Part shown: one piece after another, positions 26,304 to 34,922 of the stretch
Numbering within the stretch: position 1 is the stretch's first letter
Layout: every line of letters starts with the position of its first letter
NCBI RefSeq assembly: GCF_000422845.1
Contig: NZ_KE383932.1
Coordinates: 1 to 64,000 of the forward strand
Length of the DNA stretch: 64,000 nucleotides
Origin: Oceanobacter kriegii DSM 6294
Lineage (GTDB): Bacteria > Pseudomonadota > Gammaproteobacteria > Pseudomonadales > Oceanobacteraceae
Reading direction: 5' to 3'
Notes under the pieces: model-generated
Database searches by the model: none
The model's input: the letters and a program-made list of their open reading frames with translations, nothing else
What the model was told of the DNA's origin: nothing
Made by a program: the position numbers and the translations under genes

Positions 26304-26574
26304 AGAGAATCCTGAGCTTGCAACAATGTATCTAGTGTAACGATTACGAGGACTATACCACGCGGCGGATGACGGAAATTGTCTATTCATGACTGACATC
26401 GGGGATGGCGCTGAAAAGGTCATTCGTAAAGACAATTCTGAGACTTGAATCACAAATGACACATTGCATAAGTTTTTGATTCTGAACGGATTATGACCAA
26501 ATTTGCCAGAACGTATAAGAGTGCCCATTTGGCCGCACGTGTTGTGATGCCGGCGGTTCTCAAAGGAGTTTGAA

Positions 26575-27795
26575 ATGAAGCTGTTCCGTTGCCCGTGTTG
26601 TGATCACACGGTGTTTTTTGAAAACCAGGACTGCGAATCCTGTGGTGCGGCACTGGCCTATGACCCACAACAGAATGTCATGCTGGCGGCCGCTGAGGTC
26701 AGCTGCTGCGCCAATCGCCAGTTTGGTGTCTGCAATTGGGCGCTTGGCTCAGAAAACAACGCTGATAACAGCCCTGAATTCAGTACGGAAAATACGTCGG
26801 AAGAGTGCTCAGAAAACAGCCCGGAAAATGGCAATTCAGACCTATGCCAGAGCTGCCAGCTCAATCGCTATATACCAGACACCAGCCAACCGGAGTTGCT
26901 GGAATCCTGGGGCAAGTTGGAGGTCGCCAAGCGGCGCTTGATCTACAGCCTTAACCGGCTGGAATTGCCGGTCATCTCGAAGGTGGATGACGCCAGCAGC
27001 GGCTTGTCGTTCGACTTCATCAGCCCGGATCAACCATTGCCGCCGGACGCGGTGGCGACTACGGGTCATGCCAGCGGACGCATTACCATTAATCTCGACG
27101 AGGCCGACCCAGTTGAGCGAGAGAAAGCCAAAGAGAGCATGGAAGAGCGCTACCGAACCCTGTTGGGCCACATGCGTCACGAGGTGGGCCATTACTTCTG
27201 GGAAGTGCTGGTGCTGCCATCCGAAACCGAGCTGGATGCTTTTCGGCAGCGGTTTGGCGATGAGCAAGCCGACTATGGCGCGAGCCTGGAAACCCACTAC
27301 AACCAGGGCGCACCGGCGGATTGGAAAGACCGTTTTGTCAGCGCCTACGCCAGCTCCCATCCCTGGGAAGACTGGGCGGAAAGCTGGGCGCACTATCTGC
27401 ACCTGTGCGACACCCTGGAAACTGCCTTCCATTACGGCTTGTCGATCCAGCCGGTGGACGCTAACGACAGTTTGCATGGCTCAGCGGCTTTTGATCCCTA
27501 TCGTTGTGCCGATTTTGAAGAGGTGGTCGAGGGTTGTTTGCCGGTCATCTACGCGGCCAACAGCTTGAATCGCAGCATGGGACAAAACGATCTTTACCCC
27601 TTTGTGCTGGTGCCTGCCGTGATTGAGAAAATGGCGTTTATTCATCGACTGTTGTGGAAGCAGAGATTTGAAGCGCCTGCTCCTGTCTCTCAGTCGCCAC
27701 AACCACAGCAACCAGAGCCACAGCCGTCAGTATCACAGCAACCAGAGTTGCAAGCACCGCCAGAAGCTAGCCAAACAGGAACGATTAATGAGTGA
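26575..27795 (+). CDS. putative zinc-binding metallopeptidase with N-terminal zinc ribbon
   Basis: The 406-residue protein starts with a zinc ribbon (Cys6-Pro-Cys8-Cys9 and Cys20-x2-Cys23). The peptidase domain carries HEVGH at residues 202-206 (the HExxH zinc site), and WEDWAESWAHYLHLCDTLETAF probably supplies the third ligand. This fits the Peptidase_Mx family (putative zinc-binding metallopeptidase). A Q/P/E-rich C-terminal tail follows. The gene overlaps the following DUF924 frame by 8 bp. Confidence 0.85.
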   Translation: MKLFRCPCCDHTVFFENQDCESCGAALAYDPQQNVMLAAAEVSCCANRQFGVCNWALGSENNADNSPEFSTENTSEECSENSPENGNSDLCQSCQLNRYIPDTSQPELLESWGKLEVAKRRLIYSLNRLELPVISKVDDASSGLSFDFISPDQPLPPDAVATTGHASGRITINLDEADPVEREKAKESMEERYRTLLGHMRHEVGHYFWEVLVLPSETELDAFRQRFGDEQADYGASLETHYNQGAPADWKDRFVSAYASSHPWEDWAESWAHYLHLCDTLETAFHYGLSIQPVDANDSLHGSAAFDPYRCADFEEVVEGCLPVIYAANSLNRSMGQNDLYPFVLVPAVIEKMAFIHRLLWKQRFEAPAPVSQSPQPQQPEPQPSVSQQPELQAPPEASQTGTINE

Positions 27796-28603
27796 TTCGT
27801 ATCAAGCCGTGATTGATTTCTGGTTCTCAGAAATAGAACCCGCACAGTGGTTTCGTAAATCCGCTGACTTTGACGAGCAGCTGCGCCGGCGTTTTGGGCA
27901 GCTGCACCAACAAGCGGTCGCAGGGGAGTTGTGGCGGTGGCGCGACAGCGCCGAAGGGCGACTGGCAGAGATCATTGTGCTGGATCAGCTGTCACGGAAC
28001 CTGTTTCGTGACACTGCAACGGCGTTTGCCGCCGATCCCATGGCGCTTGCATTGGCTCAGGAAGCGGTGCGCGGTGGCTACGATCAGCAGCTGGATAGCC
28101 ATGACAAGCAAGGGACCCTCTGAACAACTCAGTGCCCGCTCTGGATGACTGGGCGACGCTGAATCACGAAGCTGATTTGCAGGCCTGACGGGTCAAGTCA
28201 AAGATCAGCGACACAGAGTCAGCAATGCCCTGCCATCCCCGTAGGGCGCGGCCTGCAGGCCGCTAGAACGGCGTTGGCGAATTTGGAAAGGGCCCGCCAT
28301 TCCGCTGCATTCGCCGCCTTGTTCTTACGACCTGCAGGACTCGCGCAGAGCTGTGCAGAGTTATTCAGAGGGTCCCAAGCGTTCTTGTACATGCCGTACA
28401 TGCACAGCGAGTCGTTGGTGGTGCATGAGGAAGCGATGCGTTTGTTCAGCCAGCCAGGGTTGGAGAACAATCTAGAATTTGAAATCCGGCACCGCGATAT
28501 CATTGCCCGGTTTGGTCGTTACCCTCATCGCAATGCAGCCCTTGGCCGAGCCTCCACAGATGAGGAGCTGGCGTTCTTGAAGCAGCCGGGCTCATCTTTC
28601 TGA
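27788..28603 (+). pseudogene. DUF924-family gene interrupted by the small element
   Basis: Codons from 27788 read MSDSYQAVIDFWFSEIEPAQWF to DSHDKQ, the N-terminal two-thirds of a DUF924 protein (bacterial, about 180 aa, function unknown). At 28113 the small element enters and an in-frame TGA occurs at 28121. Past the element the same frame continues as AFLYMPYMHSESLVVHEEAM to the natural end at 28603. Removing 28113-28375 and one CAAG joins the two parts in frame to a 182-residue protein of normal length. The gene is therefore a recent disruption. Its 3' end overlaps the convergent alkyltransferase gene by 12 bp. Confidence 0.92.
28113..28375. mobile_element. small non-autonomous IS5-like element, copy 2 (type A ends), inside DUF924 gene
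   Basis: 263 bp, the same length as copy 1 but in reverse orientation, with about 94% identity judged by eye. The ends are ggaccctctgaacaactc and gagttattcagagggtcc. Direct repeats CAAG flank it (28109-28112 and 28376-28379). The intact gene sequence around the site would read gacaagCAAGcgttc, so the target duplication is directly demonstrated. It has no transposase. Confidence 0.93.
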
Positions 28604-29488
28604 CAAGGCGTGCTGGTCGGCTAAATAACAGGTGCTCTGCTCGTGCAACAGCATGGTGACCTTACGTGGAATACCCCAGCGGTAGCCGCCCATGCCGCCC
28701 TCGGCACGAACGACCCTGTGACAGGGAATCAGTCCGGCGATCGGGTTGGCGCCCACAGCGTTACCGACCGCCTGAGAGGCGTTCGGGCGTCCCAGTCGTT
28801 TGGCCAATGCGCCATAGGTGGTTAGCTCGCCGTAACCAATGTGCAGCAGTTGTCGCCAGACATCCAACTGGAAATCGCTGCCTTTGATCAATAGTTGCAA
28901 GGGCGCTTTCAGATGATCGGTACGGCCGGTTTGCAGGCAGACGATGGATTCGACCAGCGCGTGCGCCTGATTGTTGTTTTCCTCAATGGTGGCTTTGGGC
29001 CAGCGCCGCAATAGCGCTTCAATGGCGTCGTACAGGGTCAGCCCCTGATGCGCCAGGGCATGAGAAGGTTCCAGAAAATCCGCGTCCAGAAAACTGATCT
29101 GACAAATTCCTTCGTCACTCCAGGCGACGAAGGTTTCGCCGTAGATGCTCAGGGCCGTGCCGTATTGAATGGTATCGACACTGTGGTTCTCACCACTGAT
29201 AAAACGGCAGCTCAGTACATTCGACGACCGACGGCTGCCAGCGCGAGCCGGCAATGAAACGCTGGCAATGCCTTTGGTTCGGGTATCGTGAGCACCCACG
29301 GACTCATGGCGGAACAACGACAGCAACACCTGACTGGACCGGTGTGGTTCCTTGATGGCTTTGATCGGCAATTGACCAGAGTCGGCCAGCTGACCCAACT
29401 GACGGGAGAGCTGACGGTAGGAAGAGCGTGATGGGGTCGAAAGAGACTGAGCAAATGCTGCAATACGACGGGAATACGTTGCATCCAT
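28592..29488 (-). CDS. methylated-DNA--protein-cysteine S-methyltransferase with unusual N-terminal region
   Basis: The C-terminal part is a standard O6-alkylguanine-DNA alkyltransferase: FQLDVWRQLLHIGYGELTTYGALAKRLG, then the acceptor motif IPCHRVV with Cys256, then GGMGGYRWG. It removes alkyl groups from guanine by suicide transfer. Residues 1-100 have no recognisable AraC or Ada-N domain, although the length (298 aa) and position resemble Ada-like proteins. The N-terminal region contains an HTH-like stretch (SYRQLSRQLGQLADSG) but no clear family match. The coding region overlaps the broken DUF924 gene at its 3' end. Confidence 0.85.
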   Translation of the reverse strand: MDATYSRRIAAFAQSLSTPSRSSYRQLSRQLGQLADSGQLPIKAIKEPHRSSQVLLSLFRHESVGAHDTRTKGIASVSLPARAGSRRSSNVLSCRFISGENHSVDTIQYGTALSIYGETFVAWSDEGICQISFLDADFLEPSHALAHQGLTLYDAIEALLRRWPKATIEENNNQAHALVESIVCLQTGRTDHLKAPLQLLIKGSDFQLDVWRQLLHIGYGELTTYGALAKRLGRPNASQAVGNAVGANPIAGLIPCHRVVRAEGGMGGYRWGIPRKVTMLLHEQSTCYLADQHALSER

Positions 29489-29598
29489 ACTATCAATGAC
29501 CTTTTACCAGTGACCGTGTGTTCGTCAGGATTTATCGTTGTTCGACGTCCACGTTTCGGGGCGGTTTTCCAAAGCGGCCGTCGAATATACTGAGGCCT

Positions 29599-29625
29599 CC
29601 GACATTGCTCTAGCGACAATGTCGG
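29599..29625. promoter_or_regulatory. inverted repeat upstream of the alkyltransferase gene, possible operator
   Basis: Arms ccgacattg (29599-29607) and caatgtcgg (29617-29625) are separated by 9 bases, about 110 bp upstream of the minus-strand alkyltransferase start. No T-run follows on either strand, so it is not an obvious terminator. It could be a regulator binding site; which regulator is unknown. Confidence 0.4.
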
Positions 29626-29728
29626 GATAGCACGAATTGGTATATGGCTTTTACCCTTAGGTCTGATTAATTCTTACACAGATTTCATTTGAGCAGAGTT
29701 ACGGCCCGGTGCCTGCTTTAAGTTAGTG

Positions 29729-30946
29729 CTATGAACCCTCGGTTTTCTGAAGAGTCTCCTGCACCCGCGTGCGCAGCCAATAGAAACCAAAAAAACCGGC
29801 CATGGCGACGGCCTGAGTGGTTACCAGCAGACTGGTGACCGTCAGCATGCCGCTGATCACCAGCGGCGCGGCGGCCTGACCGGAGTCTGACACCAGTTTC
29901 CATACGCCAATAAAGCGGGCCCGGCCTTTTTCGGGGGCAAAGTCGACTCCCAACACCATCACCAGACCCGCGCTGAGGCCATTCCCCGTACCAATTAACA
30001 GTGCACCGGCCAGCAAGGCGGCGTAGCTGTCTGCCCAGGCTAACAAACTGAGGCCGAGGGCGAAGATGATCAAGCTGGGTGCTGCTGCGGCCTTACGGCC
30101 CCAGCGGTCCATGATGATGCCGGCGGGTACAAACATCAGGCTGTCCATAAAGGCCGCTGCCGACACCAAAAAGCCGACTTCGGCGACGTTCAGTCCCACC
30201 GAACTGCCTGCCAATGGCAGTAGGGTGATTCGGCCTGCCCGCATAAATTGCAACATGATCATGGCCAGCCCCGCGCTCAGAAAGGCCTGCTTGTGGTCGA
30301 CCAGAATACGCAAAATTGCGCCCATGGAATGAGGAGTATCGGTGGCCTCCGGTTGGCCTTTTTCAGCGGTCATCAGCACCAGAACCAGAGCCAGCACGCT
30401 GAGTGCCACCATGCACAGGAACGCCACCTGATAGCTGTAATGGGAAGCCACCAGACCGCCGATCACAGGGCCAATGAGAGAGCCTATGCGCATGCCGCCA
30501 GCCACCAGAGACAAGGCTCTGCCTCGTTGGTTAGGCAGAGAACGGTGGCTGATATAGGCCTGACGACCAAGCAGGGCGAACGACATTGAAAGACCGGCAA
30601 TGATGCCGCCAATGCCCAATAGGATAGGGTTGTTGCCACAGGCCATCAGGCTGTAACCAATCACATAGCCGATATTGCCCAACAGCAGACAGCCGCGATC
30701 GCCGAACTTCGATGCCACAATGCCTGCTGGCACATCCCCCAACAACTGACCGACGCCACGGGAAGCCAACATCAATGCCGCGATTGAGGCATCGAATCCG
30801 AGTTCCAGTACGTACATAGGCAGTAGCACCAGCACCGAGGTTTGGGCCATGGCGGTAAGAATGCCGGGCAAATACACGGGTAAAAACAGCTGGATAACGA
30901 GTTGGCGAATGGATGTATTCAAAGGGGCGTCCGGCGCAGGGTACAA
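29729..30946 (-). CDS. MFS transporter
   Basis: The 405-residue protein has twelve hydrophobic segments. Typical MFS features are GDVPAGIVASKFGDRGCLLLG (motif-A-like, with D/R after TM2), a second such stretch FVPAGIIMDRWGRKAAAAP between the halves, and GGMRIGSLIGPVIGGLVAS. It probably exports a drug or small metabolite; substrate unknown. The start is uncertain: the frame opens with TTG at 30946 and has no good ribosome-binding site. Confidence 0.88.
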   Translation of the reverse strand: MYPAPDAPLNTSIRQLVIQLFLPVYLPGILTAMAQTSVLVLLPMYVLELGFDASIAALMLASRGVGQLLGDVPAGIVASKFGDRGCLLLGNIGYVIGYSLMACGNNPILLGIGGIIAGLSMSFALLGRQAYISHRSLPNQRGRALSLVAGGMRIGSLIGPVIGGLVASHYSYQVAFLCMVALSVLALVLVLMTAEKGQPEATDTPHSMGAILRILVDHKQAFLSAGLAMIMLQFMRAGRITLLPLAGSSVGLNVAEVGFLVSAAAFMDSLMFVPAGIIMDRWGRKAAAAPSLIIFALGLSLLAWADSYAALLAGALLIGTGNGLSAGLVMVLGVDFAPEKGRARFIGVWKLVSDSGQAAAPLVISGMLTVTSLLVTTQAVAMAGFFGFYWLRTRVQETLQKTEGS

Positions 30947-30986
30947 AAGCCGGGAAGTCTAATCAGTATGCGCAGAGCAGGCAAAA

Positions 30987-31036
30987 GGCCCGCCATAAAC
31001 AGTACGTTTCGATAAACGTACTGCTGGTAGCGGGCC
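30987..31036 (-). terminator. compound hairpin terminator after the ODP gene
   Basis: On the minus strand an outer stem (ggcccgc, 30987-30993, with gcgggcc, 31030-31036) encloses a perfect 10-bp inner stem (cagtacgttt / aaacgtactg, 31000-31009 and 31014-31023). The downstream side on the minus strand reads into TTTTGCC. It lies 20 bp after the ODP-protein stop. The strong inner palindrome could also bind a protein. Confidence 0.75.
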
Positions 31037-31055
31037 AATTTATAAGAAGGAGAAA

Positions 31056-31790
31056 TCAGCGTACAGCGATACCGACGGGCAGTTCTTCCAGCCAGTTGAG
31101 GAACTCGCTGACTTGCTGGTTCTGGAACAGACAGCCGTGCTGCGGCGCCATGATGTCGACGTCGAGCTGGCGTACCCGTCGAATCCAGTCCTGCTTGGCT
31201 TCGTTGGAAGGCAACCAGCGTTGGTGGAACTTGCGCATCTTCTGCATGTGGCTGGTCATGTTATCGACGTACAGCGAGGCTTCGTTATTCTCGATGTAGC
31301 CGCCAATCTCACCGCTCATCAGGATTTTGGCTTTGGGGTCGTAAACATGGAAGTTACCCGGTGAATGCAGGTAGTGAGCCGGCATAAATTGCAGCTGGAT
31401 ACGGCCCAGCGAGATGGTCTGGCCTTCGTCCGGGATGGCGCAGAACTCGATGCGCTCCATGCCAAAATGGCGAATAAAGCTCTCCCACAGCCAAGGCGAA
31501 TACAGCTTGGCATTGGGCAGCGCCTGATCCCACAGCCCCAGCGACGATATGATGTCGGGGTCCTGGTGGCTGGCGAACAGGTGAGTGATTTTCTCGGTCG
31601 GTACAAATTTCAGTACCGCCGACAGCATCGGTGCGAACAACTCAATACCGCCCGGGTCCAGCAAAATGGCCTGGTCACCGCTTTGGATCAGATACTGGTT
31701 GGTATCGATGATGCCCTCGGATTTGTTGGGGTCGCGTCCGAACATAATCCAGCGGTGATCGCCGTCCTCGTAAATCACTGTTGCCTGCAT
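31056..31790 (-). CDS. ODP-type di-iron metallo-beta-lactamase-fold protein, oxygen-sensor-like
   Basis: The 244-residue protein has the flavodiiron-like metallo-beta-lactamase core without a flavodoxin domain. Likely iron ligands are H75, D77 and D79 (SHQDPD), H142 (YLHSPGNF), E161 in place of the usual Asp (SGEIGG), and H218 (APQHG). Such stand-alone ODP proteins bind O2 at a di-iron site; one in Treponema denticola is a chemotaxis oxygen sensor acting on CheA. Here the next gene upstream in the operon (minus strand) encodes a receptor-tip-like protein, which fits a sensor role. Enzymatic NO or O2 reduction without a flavodoxin domain is unlikely. Confidence 0.85.
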   Translation of the reverse strand: MQATVIYEDGDHRWIMFGRDPNKSEGIIDTNQYLIQSGDQAILLDPGGIELFAPMLSAVLKFVPTEKITHLFASHQDPDIISSLGLWDQALPNAKLYSPWLWESFIRHFGMERIEFCAIPDEGQTISLGRIQLQFMPAHYLHSPGNFHVYDPKAKILMSGEIGGYIENNEASLYVDNMTSHMQKMRKFHQRWLPSNEAKQDWIRRVRQLDVDIMAPQHGCLFQNQQVSEFLNWLEELPVGIAVR

Positions 31791-31880
31791 GGTATCCCCC
31801 GATCGGTTTTCTCTAAGCTCTGTGTCTGTAGTTCGTCTGCTGCTGGCCTACTGCTGGTCTGTTTTTGACGCGGCCTTGCT

Positions 31881-32471
31881 TTAGCTGTGTTTCTGGTTCA
31901 GCAAGCGTCTGGCGTTGGTCAGATGCTGGCGAATCTGGTTGGCAGTGGTGGTGATGTTCTGGGCTATCACCTCCAGTTGGGCACGAAAGTCACCGGCGGA
32001 TGACGCTTCCACCTTGCTGGAGGTGGCAATCAGGTTGGCGGTGCGAATGTGCTTGTCGCCTTCTTCCAGCTGCGCTTCCAGCTCGCGCAGCCCACGGCTC
32101 AACATCAGCGACAGTTTTTCCCGTTCGCTGTAGCAGTTGTGCATGGCGTCGTAGAGGGAATCGCCGTGTGGCAGTTTCTGCGACTCCAGCCATTCAAACT
32201 TGCGTGCGGCGGTATCCGAGCGCCACAACGACACGGCGTGCTGCGACAGCTTTTCCGACACGCCGTTGATGTACTGGCTCTGGCGGATGATGTCGGAAGC
32301 CAGTTCGTCGATGAAATGGGTGATGGCCTTGAATCCAACGGTTTTGGAGCCAGCCCTGACGGCCAGTGCGCGGGCGTTCTTGGCCGTGAGCGCCAGCCCT
32401 TTGGCCTCCAGCATGGCTTGATGCAATTCGGCGGCAATACTGGCAGCGGTGACAAAAATTGGAGTGGCCAT
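31881..32471 (-). CDS. short chemoreceptor-tip-like coiled-coil protein
   Basis: The 196-residue protein has no membrane segment and is helical throughout. Residues 26-58 (LALTAKNARALAVRAGSK then TVGFKAITHFIDELA) align by eye with the conserved receptor hairpin tip ([19 protein letters not shown] then AVVADEVR). Several key tip residues differ, notably the glutamates, so it may form a degenerate receptor. It lies 90 bp upstream of the ODP-type gene on the same strand, so the two probably form a unit. Assignment as a CheA/CheW-binding receptor is inference. Confidence 0.6.
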   Translation of the reverse strand: MATPIFVTAASIAAELHQAMLEAKGLALTAKNARALAVRAGSKTVGFKAITHFIDELASDIIRQSQYINGVSEKLSQHAVSLWRSDTAARKFEWLESQKLPHGDSLYDAMHNCYSEREKLSLMLSRGLRELEAQLEEGDKHIRTANLIATSSKVEASSAGDFRAQLEVIAQNITTTANQIRQHLTNARRLLNQKHS

Positions 32472-32599
32472 TCAAACACCCTTGAACTCGTTGATTGGAC
32501 AACCGGCCAACGACCGGCCCTTTGAGTATAGAAGCCCGTTTGGATTTTGCTGGCGCCGCCGAGTGTTTTGGCTGCTCGGCGTTTTGATTCGATCTGCTT

Positions 32600-33982
32600 C
32601 TAGCCCCGAATCAAACGGGTGCCTGCGGCATGGGTTCGTAACCAGCCACGAATGCGTCGCACAATGGCGGCGTCGGCTTCTCCTGACGTTATCGGCGCAT
32701 CCAACAGGAACTGTTGGTAGGTACGGCGGTTTTTATGCCGCATCAGACCGGCGCGCTGACGCACTTCATAGTCGCTGACGCCGGGGTTGGCCGTGACCAG
32801 ATCGAACACCGGTACAGCCAGTTTGACCAGGTGATCGTTCATAGGAATCTTCGCTGACGGATCTTCCATGGCATTGATCAACACCAGCGACAGTCCTCGT
32901 TCCGGCTGCCCTTTTTTGTTGACCCGGGTATTGGCGGTGACCCACTGACCGGCCCAACCCGCGCTGTTGCCGTAGGCAATCACCACCAGATTGTGTTGAC
33001 CGCGGCTTTTCAGGTAAGCCACCCCTTGTTCGATGCGGGCGACCATGGCATCGCGGTACTGCTGACTGAGGGTTTCGTAGTTGGTCAGCCGGGCGCTGTG
33101 TTCTTGCACCACCGGGTCGACCGGTTCGGAGGCGGTGGCTGGATCGGTTTGTCGTTCTGGTAATGGCGGCTCGCCGGTCATGTCGGTGCTGGCCGGGTCT
33201 ACTTCTGTGCTGCCGGGAGCATTGTTGGTCTTGCCGGCGTTGGCTGCGGCTTGCGCAGTGACTCCTGTTGAAGACGCTGCTGCCGCATCTGCTGCGGCGC
33301 TTCCTGCGGCTGCATTTGGAGAGCCCTCGTTACCGGTCGACGAAGCGGAATCTGTGCTGTCTGGGTCGCCTTCGGCCGAGCCTGACGAGGCTGAATCCAA
33401 CGGTTGTGCCGGTGCATACAGCGCCGTGGGTGGAATGGGCAAATCCGGCGGGTCGGGCAGTTCAATGGCCAGCGTGCTCCAGCCAACATCCGGCAGGCTT
33501 TCACGCATGTGTCCGGCGGAGCGCGGCCACAATCCGTGTTCACCGCGCGCATGCAGAATCAACGCTGCTCCTTGCGGGCGGCCGCTGCGCTCTTGCAAAA
33601 ACAAACCGTAAAACGGGGTTTCGCCTTCGGCCAGCAAAACCATTTCCTGCTGGCGCTGAAACAGGGTCAGGTGTTCGGCAATAGCACCGTGGCGCTGGCG
33701 GGTGCTATTGGGGGTGACCCGCTCGGGCATCATCTGTGTCGCTTCACCGTTGCTGCTGTCAGCTTGCTCGGTGTTTGCGCCGTTATTATTGGCCCTGTCT
33801 TCGGTTTGAAAGTCGGTTTGAGTATCGGTATTGCTAGCAGCCTCTTCTGCATGCACTGGCGTCAGTAACAGCAGGCACAACGTCCAAAAAACGAGGGCGA
33901 CGCTTCGGCCTGATGCGGTGGAGAGTGGGCTGGCATAAACGCGCGAGGGCAAAACGTCTGGTGTCATGGCGATCGGACTCAT
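32600..33982 (-). CDS. DUF3530-family exported alpha/beta-hydrolase-like protein
   Basis: The 460-residue protein has an N-terminal signal (ALVFWTLCLLLLTPVHAE). A DUF3530-like domain follows: EHLTLFQRQQEMVLLAEGETPFYGLFL, GRPQGAALILHARGEHGLWPRS and NLVVIAYGNSAGWAGQWV (nucleophile-elbow-like G-N-S-A-G). An Ala/Ser/Pro-rich insert of about 120 residues interrupts the domain. Expected in the periplasm; substrate unknown. Start ATG 33982 or ATG 33967, both without a clear ribosome-binding site. Confidence 0.8.
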   Translation of the reverse strand: MSPIAMTPDVLPSRVYASPLSTASGRSVALVFWTLCLLLLTPVHAEEAASNTDTQTDFQTEDRANNNGANTEQADSSNGEATQMMPERVTPNSTRQRHGAIAEHLTLFQRQQEMVLLAEGETPFYGLFLQERSGRPQGAALILHARGEHGLWPRSAGHMRESLPDVGWSTLAIELPDPPDLPIPPTALYAPAQPLDSASSGSAEGDPDSTDSASSTGNEGSPNAAAGSAAADAAAASSTGVTAQAAANAGKTNNAPGSTEVDPASTDMTGEPPLPERQTDPATASEPVDPVVQEHSARLTNYETLSQQYRDAMVARIEQGVAYLKSRGQHNLVVIAYGNSAGWAGQWVTANTRVNKKGQPERGLSLVLINAMEDPSAKIPMNDHLVKLAVPVFDLVTANPGVSDYEVRQRAGLMRHKNRRTYQQFLLDAPITSGEADAAIVRRIRGWLRTHAAGTRLIRG

Positions 33983-34152
33983 GCAGTGGCTACGGAAAAT
34001 TGACGCGCTGGTGGAGGCTGCAAAAGCCGTTCCGCTTCAAATATCCGGATTGGACAGCCCCATAAAATCACAGCGTTGACGCTTGCTGGCCGGTTTAATA
34101 ATTAGCGGCTCCCCCTTACAATAGCCGCTCATTTGCAACCGTGTGCCTGACC

Positions 34153-34836
34153 ATGTCTGATCTGATCGCTCCTTCCATTCTTTCCGCTGACTTTGCTCGT
34201 TTGGGTGATGACGTTGCCGCTGTGCTGGACGCCGGTGCTGACGTGGTTCACTTCGATGTGATGGACAACCATTACGTGCCCAACCTGACCATTGGCCCGA
34301 TGGTCTGCAAGTCCCTGAAAAAGTACATGGACGACCACGGCTACACGGCTCCAATCGACGTTCACCTGATGGTTTCGCCGGTCGACAGCCTGGTGGCCGA
34401 CTTTGCCGCTGCCGGTGCGACTTACATCACCTTCCACCCGGAAGCGTCCGATCACATCGACCGTACCTTGCAGCTGATCAAATCCCACGGTTGTAAAGCC
34501 GGTCTGGTATTCAACCCGGCAACGCCGCTGCACTACCTGGATTACGTGATGGACAAGCTGGATGTGATTCTGCTGATGTCTGTTAACCCGGGCTTTGGCG
34601 GTCAGTCGTTTATTCCACAAACCCTCGACAAGCTGCGTGAAGCGCGCAAGCGCATTGATGAATCCGGTTTTGATATTCGTCTGGAAATCGACGGCGGTGT
34701 GAAAGTCGACAACATCAAGGAAATCGCCGAGGCTGGTGCTGATATGTTCGTGGCCGGCTCTGCGATCTTCGGCAAGCCAGACTACAAGGCTGTGATCGAC
34801 GACATGCGCGTTGAATTGGCTGCTGCCAAGCGTTGA
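34153..34836 (+). CDS. rpe: ribulose-phosphate 3-epimerase
   Basis: The 227-residue TIM-barrel enzyme interconverts D-ribulose 5-phosphate and D-xylulose 5-phosphate. Motifs: [32 protein letters not shown] (metal ligands His and Asp), [27 protein letters not shown] and LEIDGGVK. The ATG at 34153 is preferred to the in-frame GTG at 34141. It is followed by gph 86 bp downstream, behind a terminator; the rpe-gph neighbourhood is common in gammaproteobacteria. Confidence 0.96.
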   Translation: MSDLIAPSILSADFARLGDDVAAVLDAGADVVHFDVMDNHYVPNLTIGPMVCKSLKKYMDDHGYTAPIDVHLMVSPVDSLVADFAAAGATYITFHPEASDHIDRTLQLIKSHGCKAGLVFNPATPLHYLDYVMDKLDVILLMSVNPGFGGQSFIPQTLDKLREARKRIDESGFDIRLEIDGGVKVDNIKEIAEAGADMFVAGSAIFGKPDYKAVIDDMRVELAAAKR

Positions 34837-34868
34837 TCGCGCCGCTTTGGTGTCATCATTTGAGTCCA

Positions 34869-34900
34869 CAGGCTGCCATCCGGTAGCCTGTTTGTTTTTT
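34869..34900 (+). terminator. Rho-independent terminator between rpe and gph
   Basis: Stem caggctgcc / ggtagcctg (34869-34877 and 34882-34890, one G-T pair) has a 4-base loop and is followed by TTTGTTTTTT. It probably attenuates read-through from rpe to gph. Confidence 0.85.
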
Positions 34901-34922
34901 ACCATCCCGAAAGGTAACTGCC

